Part shown: piece after piece, positions 8,323 through 15,651 of the stretch
How positions within the stretch are numbered: the first letter of the stretch is position 1
Layout of the letters: each line of letters starts with the position of its first letter
From: a virus
Reading direction: 5' to 3' (one strand)
DNA length: 29,266 nt
Virus record (IMG/VR): IMGVR_UViG_3300042518_001636
Coordinates: 1-29,266 of that record
Program-made: the position numbers and the translations under genes
The notes under the pieces: generated by a model
Database searches by the model: none
Told to the model about the DNA's origin: nothing
What the model saw: the letters and a program-made list of their open reading frames with translations, nothing else

Positions 8323-9267
8323 TTATAGAAAATGAGTTATAGCTTTTTTATTATGTATATGCAAGTTAAAAAGAGGTATTTGTTCATTATTATATAATAC
8401 ATAGGGACATTTATCAAAAATAACTTTAATTCTATTGTCTATTATTTCTTTTCCAACATAATGCCTATACTCAGTATACCCTTGTGGTGCACCTTGATTG
8501 GTACCACCTAAAAATTGACCGTATGATATCGGGTCAAAAAGATATTGCAGTTTGTTAAAGTTTTCTGAAAATGGACCGTATGGCAAGCACGGTAGCATTT
8601 TATAATTCTTTTTAGCTCGATAGATTAAATCTATAAATGCCATATCGGTTACATGCCCGTAAAAATGACCAACGTACGGGCTTAAAACACTATCTCCTTT
8701 CTTCAAGAGTGTTATATGATGTTTAACAAAATTTTGTCCAGCTAAATCGTCTTTAAATGCCATAAGAGCTAAAGCTGAAGCGTGAGGGGCTTCATTTGAA
8801 TAGGCAAATTCCCCTGTATCGAGAAGTTCAAACAACGATTTAAAGTTTTTTGCAAAAATTAAATTATCTGCTTCAACATGAATAGTGTTTTTTAAATTTT
8901 GCTCTTTAATAAAAATACCTAATAAAATACTTCGTATAAATGTAACAAACCAAAAGGTATCATAGCGGTATCGAGGCCATAGGGTATCTAATATATTAAT
9001 AGTTTCTTTGAATTCATTAGTATTGCAAATACTGTCTTCAACTGCTACAACTTGAATATTATCAGAAATATCTAAAAGCTGTTTTTTAATATTTTCAACT
9101 TGACTACGCTCTGTTAAAAAATAAGCATTTTTGGTTTTTTTAGAGTTATGTTGTAGCGTTTTTAAATAGTAATCAGGGATGTTTGTATAACTCCATTGAT
9201 TTGATGGTGCATTTTTAGGGGCATAAAAATTACTAGTCAAAAAAACGTATACTAAATTAGAGTCCAT
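8323..9267 (-). CDS. Putative GT-A glycosyltransferase
   Basis: A 314-residue soluble protein. RSILLGIFIKEQNLKNTIHV leads into EADNLIF, a variant DxD-type motif (E-A-D) at the end of a strand, as in GT-A enzymes. Then comes EFAYSNEAPHASALALMAFK, resembling the acceptor segment 'G.... .... ..S.l.....'. The later YGPFSENFNKLQYLFDPISY and GQFLGGTNQG stretches are aromatic and glycine-rich and look like substrate loops, but I cannot assign them to a numbered family. It starts 2 nt after the upstream stop. The GT call rests on the single metal-site-like motif plus context. Confidence 0.5.
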   Translation of the reverse strand: MDSNLVYVFLTSNFYAPKNAPSNQWSYTNIPDYYLKTLQHNSKKTKNAYFLTERSQVENIKKQLLDISDNIQVVAVEDSICNTNEFKETINILDTLWPRYRYDTFWFVTFIRSILLGIFIKEQNLKNTIHVEADNLIFAKNFKSLFELLDTGEFAYSNEAPHASALALMAFKDDLAGQNFVKHHITLLKKGDSVLSPYVGHFYGHVTDMAFIDLIYRAKKNYKMLPCLPYGPFSENFNKLQYLFDPISYGQFLGGTNQGAPQGYTEYRHYVGKEIIDNRIKVIFDKCPYVLYNNEQIPLFNLHIHNKKAITHFL

Positions 9268-9269
9268 TA

Positions 9270-10076
9270 TTATGAGTATAGTTTAGTATAAAAATTATTC
9301 AATAAAGGTTTTTTATTATACTGATGTATAATAGCAGGGGTATTACCGTTAAAGGTAAATATATCGTTTTGTATATTTTTTTCTGTTAATTCGGTGTCTG
9401 ATACCTGGGAAAGATGTACAAAAAAATTATTACCATGACTTAATAACTTTGGTGTTATAGTTTTATGTTTGTAATATAAAACATTTAATATTATTTGATC
9501 TAAAATAGGGTAGTTGCATTTAGGTAGTATGTTTTGCATTTCATAGGCCATCTTTTTAAAATAGTCCTGTAAAACGTTTTTATGCCCGTAAATAACACCA
9601 CTATTAAGTATTTTTAAAGGTGTTAACTCGTTTGATAGCTCAGGGTAACTAACACGAAGCCATGTTGTATTTACGTCACAGTCTGCAAATGTTTTCTTTT
9701 CTTCACACACAACAAAATCATTTTCAGTATTAACTAATTCTTTGCATACTTTAAACGGGTCGTCTTGAAAAATTACATCTGTATCAGAAATCAGTACATG
9801 TTCTATGTTTTTTAAGTTTTTTAGGTAAAGATAAAATAGTACAGGTTTGTAATTAAATGCTGTTAAATTAGTAGGTATACTATGTTTAAGTAATAAAGTT
9901 TTAATATCAAAAGGTACTACCTTTTTATATTGTTTAAAACAATTTGGTATATCTGTTATTAAATGTAATTCTCCGGTTGAATATTTTTCGAAACTTTTTA
10001 AGAAAGGCTTTAAAAAATCTACAGAATAATTTAAAGATAGAGACAAACAAATATTTTTAGTTGTATTATTGTGCAT
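9270..10076 (-). CDS. GT-A glycosyltransferase, tandem paralogue 1
   Basis: A 268-residue GT-A-type protein. HVLISDTDVIFQDDPF contains the DxD motif (Asp-Thr-Asp) used to bind Mn2+ and the nucleotide sugar. NSGVIYGHKNVLQDYFKKM and LDQIILNVLYYKH are the following acceptor/backbone motifs of the GT8/GT77-like 'DTDV-F...P' group. A late HGNNFFVHLSQVSDTEL carries the conserved His pair. It is the paralogue of 10066-10872: the same length, and the same motifs in the same order. The two overlap by 11 nt. No membrane anchor is visible. Confidence 0.65.
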   Translation of the reverse strand: MHNNTTKNICLSLSLNYSVDFLKPFLKSFEKYSTGELHLITDIPNCFKQYKKVVPFDIKTLLLKHSIPTNLTAFNYKPVLFYLYLKNLKNIEHVLISDTDVIFQDDPFKVCKELVNTENDFVVCEEKKTFADCDVNTTWLRVSYPELSNELTPLKILNSGVIYGHKNVLQDYFKKMAYEMQNILPKCNYPILDQIILNVLYYKHKTITPKLLSHGNNFFVHLSQVSDTELTEKNIQNDIFTFNGNTPAIIHQYNKKPLLNNFYTKLYS

Positions 10077-10872
10077 ATTTATTAAGAATAAATTCTTTTA
10101 TACCCTTCTTTTTATCATATTGATGTATAATTGCAAAATCGTTATTACTACTACAATTGTAAATTGTGTTGTTTCTAATCCATTTTGTTAAATCTTGTAT
10201 TTCATCCTCTTGAGACAAGTGTATAATATAATCGTTACCATGAGGCAGTATATTAAAATTTAATTCTTGAGTATTATAGGTTAAATAGTTTAATATAACT
10301 TGATCATAAGCAAAAAAGCTATTTTTAGATAGTAAAACTGATAGTTCATTAACTACCTTCTTTTGATAGTCAATTAAACTTTTAATTGGACCTATAGTTA
10401 CCCCGCAATTTAAAATTTTTTTATTTTTTACTAAGTCGTATGTTTGCAAATACCCCTGCTTATACCACCAACTATTAGTATCACAATCTTTATAAGAATG
10501 CCTTTCTTCTGATAAGAGAAGTTTTTCTGTATCAAAAGTTGTATTATAAATTGTAAATGGGTCTTTTTGAAAGATCACATCAACATCTGTTAAAAGAGCT
10601 GTTTGATATTTTTCTGTTTTTAGAAGCTCTTTTAATAAAAGATAGAAAAGTATAGGTTTTAAATTATATGGAGTTAAATTAGCTACTTTATATTTTTTAG
10701 TAAATTCTTCAAAATTTACTAAGTGTATACTATTACCTAAAATAGGTATATCATTTTTTGTTAAATTAGTAATTAAAAATAAATCTCCTATTACTTCTTT
10801 TTGATAGCTTTTGAGAAAAGGTATCAAATAACTTGATGGGTAATTTAAAGATAGAGCTACTGTGACATTCAT
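10066..10872 (-). CDS. GT-A glycosyltransferase, tandem paralogue 2
   Basis: Also 268 residues and collinear with its neighbour. VALSLNYPSSYLIPFLKS matches SLSLNYSVDFLKPFLKS. TALLTDVDVIFQKDPF holds the DxD motif (Asp-Val-Asp), and LNCGVTIGPIKSLIDY, YDQVILNYLTYN and HGNDYIIHLSQEDE match the corresponding segments of the neighbour. Both carry the Y/F-N-x-KP-(I/V)-LFYL segment before the DxD motif. The pair looks like a tandem duplication that has diverged, giving two related but probably not identical donor or acceptor specificities. It overlaps the upstream gene by 4 nt (ATGA, 10869-10872). Confidence 0.65.
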   Translation of the reverse strand: MNVTVALSLNYPSSYLIPFLKSYQKEVIGDLFLITNLTKNDIPILGNSIHLVNFEEFTKKYKVANLTPYNLKPILFYLLLKELLKTEKYQTALLTDVDVIFQKDPFTIYNTTFDTEKLLLSEERHSYKDCDTNSWWYKQGYLQTYDLVKNKKILNCGVTIGPIKSLIDYQKKVVNELSVLLSKNSFFAYDQVILNYLTYNTQELNFNILPHGNDYIIHLSQEDEIQDLTKWIRNNTIYNCSSNNDFAIIHQYDKKKGIKEFILNKYAQ

Positions 10873-11669
10873 AATTTAAAGTATTTTTTTTCTAATTCGA
10901 CCTCGTTTTCAAACGGAACGTACCATAATATATTATTATAAGTCTGACGTTTTAGCAAAACATTTTGTACATAGGAAAACCATTTTTGAGCTAAATTATC
11001 CGGGTCTTGTATAAAATTTTGTTCGTTGTATGCATTTCCAGCATCTTGTTCCATAGATGTACTTTTGTGATCTAAATGAAAAATAACTGCTGGGGGTTTA
11101 TTAAGTGTTAAACATTTCCCGTATAGCAGGCATTTACAATAAAAATAAGTGTCCCAGTAGGCCCGGCTTAAAAGCATAGATTTAAAGCGATGTTTATTTT
11201 TAACCCACCAGCTGTTTTTAATAGCAAATCCGTCAAAGCCATGAACACTTAAAGATTCCGGTACGCTATTTTCATCATCTATAGAATCCAGTTTTGTAAA
11301 ATGTAACTTACTTGCTAAAAAACAATCATAAGTCGAGTTATCAATAATTGTTTTTATAAAACGATTTGAAATTAAAATATCATTATTAATGAAAATAAAG
11401 TAATCAGTATCTTGCAAAGCAAGGTGGTTAAAAATTTCATTAACAAAAGGTATTTTTTTATCTGTTATATTTTTAGGTATTTGATCAAGACAATGTATAT
11501 TATTAAACCCTGTTAAAGTTGCAAACTTTTCATCTTTAAAGGTTAAGTTAATAAGTTCAATATTGGAATAAAGTTTTTTAACCTTATGTAGAGACTCTAC
11601 ACACATTTTTTCTCTATCATTAAGTTCTTCTTCTTTTTTAAAATTATTAATACCTATAGAAATTTTCAT
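10869..11669 (-). CDS. GT2-like (GT-A) glycosyltransferase
   Basis: A 266-residue protein. MKISIGINNFKKEEEL is the first strand. YFIFINNDILISNRFI places an N-x-D at the GT-A metal site, with the N-N-D-I pattern common in GT2 proteins. SLSVHGFDGFAIKNSWW and SRAYWDTYFYCKCLLYGK occupy the usual acceptor and catalytic-base region. VIFHLDHKSTSMEQDAGNAY resembles the terminal His-containing loop of GT2 enzymes that handle UDP-sugars. ATGA overlaps join it to both neighbours. Substrate unknown. Confidence 0.6.
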   Translation of the reverse strand: MKISIGINNFKKEEELNDREKMCVESLHKVKKLYSNIELINLTFKDEKFATLTGFNNIHCLDQIPKNITDKKIPFVNEIFNHLALQDTDYFIFINNDILISNRFIKTIIDNSTYDCFLASKLHFTKLDSIDDENSVPESLSVHGFDGFAIKNSWWVKNKHRFKSMLLSRAYWDTYFYCKCLLYGKCLTLNKPPAVIFHLDHKSTSMEQDAGNAYNEQNFIQDPDNLAQKWFSYVQNVLLKRQTYNNILWYVPFENEVELEKKYFKL

Positions 11670-12442
11670 GACTTTAATTTCTTTAGTTTAGCTACAACCT
11701 CTTCTTTTGAAACATTGGGTATTTGAGTGACGTGTCTGTCATGTTTCTTAATAAAGTATTCCCATTCTTTTTGAATTCGCTGCTCTCTAGAGCCGTCTGC
11801 TCGTTCTCCCTGAAGACGGGACACTGCATTAGGGTTGTTTCCTATTAGTTCATCTGAACCAGTAACATCAGCAAACCACCAAAAAGGGGCTGCATAATCT
11901 TGTTGGGACTCTCTGTAAGCCATGTCAATATCCCAGGGGTCTCGGTAGTTAGTATCGTATAGTCCTGTTTTTTCATAACAGGACTTGTGATGATAGGTAA
12001 ACTCATTACACATATTTTGGAAGAATGATACACTAATGTTGTTTTTATACTCAACGGTAAGTCGAGGTGTTCGTTGACTAGGTGTACCAGATTCCCAAGA
12101 TGTAGATACAAAAGAAAAGTATTTCAATCCCGACTCTTTAGAAGCTTGTATATATTTGTCAAAGATGTCTGCGGATTTTAAAATCATATCATCTTCAATA
12201 ATAAAGATGTGTTCACAGTTTCGTTGAAGTAAGAAGTTTATACAATCGTTTCTACATACTGACGGGTAAACGTTCTCGGAGTGTTGTATCCAATTACCTT
12301 TATATTCGTCTTTATATCTATCCCCTCCATTAACGGTAACTAAAATATCAATCTTATCTAAAGGTAAAGAATTATAAAGAGCTTTATAATACTCTTCAGA
12401 ATTATACGTAGTTATACCTACACCTATTTTACCCTTGGCCAT
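11666..12442 (-). CDS. GT2-family glycosyltransferase, paralogue of 13219-14007
   Basis: GT-A/GT2 protein: KIGVGITTYNSEEYYKAL (nucleotide-binding first strand), then HIFIIEDDMILKS with an E-D-D metal motif, and WWFADVTGSDELIG late. It is a clear paralogue of 13219-14007, which has KIGVGIITCDRPDYLKKL, YIFLLEDDIVIKD and RWFADIADSNKYIE. I chose the ATG at 12440-12442 rather than the one at 12479-12481 because the resulting N-terminus (MAKGKIGVG) matches the paralogue's (MSTKIGVG) and shortens overlap with the homing endonuclease gene to 14 nt. The reading frame itself runs to 12481. Its start lies inside the end of the endonuclease gene, as expected if the endonuclease was inserted between two once-adjacent GT2 genes. 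Confidence 0.75.
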   Translation of the reverse strand: MAKGKIGVGITTYNSEEYYKALYNSLPLDKIDILVTVNGGDRYKDEYKGNWIQHSENVYPSVCRNDCINFLLQRNCEHIFIIEDDMILKSADIFDKYIQASKESGLKYFSFVSTSWESGTPSQRTPRLTVEYKNNISVSFFQNMCNEFTYHHKSCYEKTGLYDTNYRDPWDIDMAYRESQQDYAAPFWWFADVTGSDELIGNNPNAVSRLQGERADGSREQRIQKEWEYFIKKHDRHVTQIPNVSKEEVVAKLKKLKS

Positions 12443-13211
12443 ACTGCTTAAAAAAATTATTAATTTGTTTAAATGTTTCAAATTTGCGTTTTAAAAAAAT
12501 TTTATTATCAATATTTTTATAAACATCATTTAAGAAGTCTAACATATAACGGCCGTTGTATCGAATATAACTATATTTTTTATTTTTTGGTATTTCAATT
12601 TTTACATTATTAGAATAATTTTGTTTTAAAAACTCGCAAATCATATCTCTGAAAGATGGTGACCCTGTACATATGTTAAATGTACGAAAATTTTTATTAA
12701 AAATTTTTATTGATCCGTCCCCATCTATAACACCTCTTAAAAAGTTTAATTTATTATCATGACTTAAAGTATTAAACCATTTTGTTACATTAAGGGCATA
12801 AGTTTTATTTTTTGTAATACCAACTTCATTTAGTAAAAATTCTATAAACTTTTTATTGCTCACATACCAAGCTAAGCAATTATCTTTTCTTTTAGAAATT
12901 TTACCACCAAATCTTTTATGTAAACACTGTATTAATTTTATATCAGAATTACATGCAGTTATTGAAAAAGAGTAGCCTATATTTTTTGTTTTGTTACTAT
13001 TAGGGTATCGTAATGTACCATCTGTAACTATTAAACCAATAAGGTAGTAAAAATCCCAATCTTTATTGTTCAGTATATTAGCGGCTAGAGGGTCCCGTTT
13101 TTTAAGAGTATATTCATATTGACAATATTCAGGTCGTGGGCAAAATTTTAAACCTTTTTTGATAACCTGTTTACAGTTTAAACAGGTATTTTTATTTTCT
13201 ACTTCATTCAC
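12429..13211 (-). CDS. Free-standing LAGLIDADG homing endonuclease
   Basis: A 260-residue double-motif LAGLIDADG protein. The first helix is LIGLIVTDG (residues 57-65, catalytic Asp64) and the second FLRGVIDGDG (157-166, acidic pair D163/D165). About 100 residues separate them, normal for monomeric enzymes. Four cysteines at 10, 13, 24 and 30 suggest an N-terminal zinc ribbon. The start is GTG (13209-13211); no in-frame ATG lies before the motifs. A T4-late-like CATAAATA box lies 8 nt upstream. No intron or intein context is visible, since both flanking GT2 genes are intact and complete, so it is a free-standing gene that copies itself by cutting alleles lacking it. Confidence 0.88.
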   Translation of the reverse strand: MNEVENKNTCLNCKQVIKKGLKFCPRPEYCQYEYTLKKRDPLAANILNNKDWDFYYLIGLIVTDGTLRYPNSNKTKNIGYSFSITACNSDIKLIQCLHKRFGGKISKRKDNCLAWYVSNKKFIEFLLNEVGITKNKTYALNVTKWFNTLSHDNKLNFLRGVIDGDGSIKIFNKNFRTFNICTGSPSFRDMICEFLKQNYSNNVKIEIPKNKKYSYIRYNGRYMLDFLNDVYKNIDNKIFLKRKFETFKQINNFFKQYGQG

Positions 13212-13212
13212 A

Positions 13213-13228
13213 GCATTATTATTTATGC
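13213..13228 (-). repeat. Short inverted repeat around the endonuclease late box
   Basis: On the minus strand GCAT (13228-13225) and ATGC (13216-13213) enclose the loop AAATAATA, just before the GTG start at 13211. Only 4 bp of stem, so weak alone; notable because loop and layout match the two stronger cases. Confidence 0.35.
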
Positions 13229-14007
13229 AACTCTTTGATTTTTTTAATGTGGGTTATAACTTCTTCTTTTGTATATTGTTTTTCATACGGGTTACGAACA
13301 TCAAATCCGTTTTTTTTAGCAAAATAGTCAGCAGCTTTGTGAAAATTTTCAATCCATTTTTGATCTCTACGAATTTCAGAACCAGAATGACTGCTATCAA
13401 TTTCTTCTATATATTTGTTACTGTCTGCAATGTCTGCAAACCAGCGAAACGGTGGATGCATATCTTTTTTAAATGCATCAAATGTGTGTTGTACGTGCTC
13501 TAAAGCATTAAAATAAAACTCATCCATTAAACCAACTACCTCGATACATTTTTTAGTGTACATCGAAAATGCTCCATAAACATTAGGGTAGAGACATATA
13601 GAAACTGTAGGTGAATAATCTAACTTAAGACGTATAGCAGGTGAACCATCAGGTTTGTAATTATCTGTACCATGAAAGGCAAAGTTAAAATGTTGTATAC
13701 CAGATGCTTTCGAAGCTTCTATATACTTTTCAAATACTGTCTTATCTTTTATAACAATATCATCTTCTAAAAGGAAAATATAATCACAGTCTTTAAGGTA
13801 TCTTAGTGCTTGGTTTTTAGCCTTACCAACACCTTGTTTAGGTGGTGTGTTGTTATGGGTTTTTAATTTACCACCTTCAATTTGTTTTTCCCCGTCGTTA
13901 ATAATATAAAAATTAGAAACAGAAATACCCTCTAAAGACTTGATTAATTTTTTAAGATAATCAGGCCTATCACAAGTTATAATTCCAACTCCAATTTTAG
14001 TGCTCAT
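13219..14007 (-). CDS. GT2-family glycosyltransferase
   Basis: A 262-residue GT-A protein. The nucleotide-binding N-terminus KIGVGIITCDRPDYLKKLIK is followed by NFYIINDGEKQ and YIFLLEDDIVIKD (E-D-D at the metal site). ALEHVQHTFDAFKKDMHPPF lies in the catalytic-base region, then RWFADIADSNKYIEE. The C-terminal KEEVITHIKKIKELHK mirrors KEEVVAKLKKLKS of its paralogue at 11666-12442. It is the first gene of the island and overlaps the end of the gp47 gene by 11 nt, so it is probably translated from the same transcript as the recombination genes. Confidence 0.75.
   Translation of the reverse strand: MSTKIGVGIITCDRPDYLKKLIKSLEGISVSNFYIINDGEKQIEGGKLKTHNNTPPKQGVGKAKNQALRYLKDCDYIFLLEDDIVIKDKTVFEKYIEASKASGIQHFNFAFHGTDNYKPDGSPAIRLKLDYSPTVSICLYPNVYGAFSMYTKKCIEVVGLMDEFYFNALEHVQHTFDAFKKDMHPPFRWFADIADSNKYIEEIDSSHSGSEIRRDQKWIENFHKAADYFAKKNGFDVRNPYEKQYTKEEVITHIKKIKELHK
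13220..13227 (-). promoter_or_regulatory. T4-late-like box CATAAATA before the homing endonuclease
   Basis: CATAAATA on the minus strand, within the last codons of the upstream GT2 gene. The predicted start near 13214 is 3 nt before the GTG start of the endonuclease gene. This gives the mobile gene its own late promoter. Confidence 0.5.
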
Positions 14008-15058
14008 TTACTGTTTGAGAAATTCTATAAAGATCAATACATTTATCAAGAATATCTTTTTTAGGCACGGGTGTATCTAAAAGGTTGACAAATTCGTGTA
14101 ATGCTGTATCAATGTCAATACTAACTTCATTTAATTCTGTAGCTGATAATTGTACTGACTCAAAAATATTAAAATCGGTTCTTACGTGTTTCGGTTTGTA
14201 TTGATTAAATTTCGAAAGCATTAAGCTAAGAACCTGCTCATTAACACTTCTATCAACACAAAGACTCACAAAGTTATTAGATAGCTCTTCTGAGATATTC
14301 TCTAACGCAATTTTGCTATCTAAGAGATCTGATATCTTAATTTTTTTATGCTTTGGTGTTATATTATTTTCGATAAGTTCTAAAGATAAGTCATCAGTAT
14401 CAAGAATAGTAAATCCCTTAACTTGCTCTCTATCACCAAAGTCTAGTTCATGAGGTGAGCCGAGATAAAGAATCGATTTACCGTTTGTATACTTTCTATG
14501 ATCTCGGCAATGGAAATGCCCAGTAATGACAAGTTTTGTTTTATCAAGTAACGATTCACTTTCAATACCGTGGTCGCAAACCTTATGAGCGTTCATCTTG
14601 AAGTTAAGAATCTCAAAATGCCCGATGACTACATCACAGGGTGGTATTTCTTCAACTGGTACCCCCCACGGACAGAAGCTAAAAACTTTACCGTTAAGAT
14701 TGACGGTTTTAAGCTCTTTAAAAACTGTTACGTTCTTATACCCATCAAGAATAGAAATAGAGTTAATATCTGACTTATCTTTATAATAACAGTCATGGTT
14801 ACCGGTGATAGTAAGAATATTATAATTCTTTAGAATATCAAAGAACTGATAGGCGCAGTGAATAGTATTAACACCAATTTCGTGTCTATTATGAAAGATA
14901 TCACCAGCAATAATAATATCTTTTATACCACGTAATTTAAGCTCTTTATCAAACCATCTTGCGAAGTCTAAAGCGATATTATGCCAGGTTTGAGAGTTTT
15001 GATGAACCCCTAGATGTATATCTGATATACAGGCTACTTTGTTAGAACTAAAATGCAT
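13997..15058 (-). CDS. 47: gp47-like recombination endonuclease subunit (SbcD/Mre11 family)
   Basis: Calcineurin-like phosphoesterase that, with the ATPase gp46, forms the T4 Mre11/Rad50-type complex. That complex resects DNA ends for recombination-dependent replication and degrades host DNA. Motifs are in order: DIH at 13-15, AGDIFHNRHE (51-60), TGNHDC (85-90), VIGHFE and ITGHFHCRDH, together giving the two-metal site. The length of 353 is close to T4 gp47 (about 340). Its ATG shares one base with the gp55 stop (TAATG). In T4 gene 46 follows gene 47, but here a glycosyltransferase overlaps its end by 11 nt, so the partner must lie outside this window or be missing. Confidence 0.92.
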   Translation of the reverse strand: MHFSSNKVACISDIHLGVHQNSQTWHNIALDFARWFDKELKLRGIKDIIIAGDIFHNRHEIGVNTIHCAYQFFDILKNYNILTITGNHDCYYKDKSDINSISILDGYKNVTVFKELKTVNLNGKVFSFCPWGVPVEEIPPCDVVIGHFEILNFKMNAHKVCDHGIESESLLDKTKLVITGHFHCRDHRKYTNGKSILYLGSPHELDFGDREQVKGFTILDTDDLSLELIENNITPKHKKIKISDLLDSKIALENISEELSNNFVSLCVDRSVNEQVLSLMLSKFNQYKPKHVRTDFNIFESVQLSATELNEVSIDIDTALHEFVNLLDTPVPKKDILDKCIDLYRISQTVNEH

Positions 15059-15621
15059 TACTGATTTTCAACTCGGAAAGAGTCATCGTACTCACTATCA
15101 AACTTTGTATTCTTTTGAAAAGGTATTTGACCAGATTCTGTAAGAAGTGAGTAAACTTCTGTCTGATAGCGGTGAATTGTGTCGTGTTCTTTCTTTTCTT
15201 TCTTAATACGGTTTTGGAAAGCTCTGTAAGCGACTTTAGTAAAATATGAGAACGGATTATAGCCTGATTTGCATTTAAAGCGCTTACGAGTGAGTGCTGT
15301 AATCATTTTAATAATAGCATCCCCGATCATTTCTTCCTTATATGAGTAATTGATAAAGTTTTGTGCATAACCGAGACGTGTAGCGATCTTTTGAATCATA
15401 TCAGCTAGGTCAGAGGGAATATCTATACCTCCTTCATCGTAATAACGGATAATAAGATTCTCCATTTCAATAGGATCAACATAGTTAGGTTTAAGCTCTT
15501 CCTTTGTACGACGAACTCTTTTCTTTTTAACTTTTGGTTCTGAATCCCATAAAGATGAAAAATCTTCTTCATTAGGGTCGTTTTTAAAGTCTTCGTCTTT
15601 AATTTTTCTTCTACGAATCAT
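15058..15621 (-). CDS. 55: gp55-like late-transcription sigma factor
   Basis: A 187-residue protein matching T4 gp55 (185 residues), the minimal sigma factor that directs host RNA polymerase to late promoters (TATAAATA -10 box, no -35) together with gp33 and the sliding clamp gp45. The N-terminus is charged and probably disordered. The conserved core is GYAQNFINYSYKEEMIGDAI, resembling sigma region 2, then NPFSYFTKVAYRAFQNRIKK, which resembles the DNA-melting and -10-recognition helices. The C-terminal tail after residue 150 should contain the clamp/polymerase contacts. It lies 30 nt after uvsW and is coupled to the gp47 gene. Its target boxes appear to be present in this window (see the CTTAAATA-type sites). 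Confidence 0.88.
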   Translation of the reverse strand: MIRRRKIKDEDFKNDPNEEDFSSLWDSEPKVKKKRVRRTKEELKPNYVDPIEMENLIIRYYDEGGIDIPSDLADMIQKIATRLGYAQNFINYSYKEEMIGDAIIKMITALTRKRFKCKSGYNPFSYFTKVAYRAFQNRIKKEKKEHDTIHRYQTEVYSLLTESGQIPFQKNTKFDSEYDDSFRVENQ

Positions 15622-15651
15622 AAGGCGATAATATAGTAAAGTAAATAAAAA

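Noticed and set aside
12440-12481. Longer N-terminus (ATG at 12479-12481) for the GT2 gene ending at 11666
   Set aside because: The extra 13 residues lie inside the endonuclease gene and are absent from the paralogue at 13219-14007, whose start aligns with the ATG at 12442.
12429-13211. LAGLIDADG gene as part of an intein or group I intron
   Set aside because: Both flanking genes are complete with their own starts and stops, and no splice-like sequence or split gene is visible.
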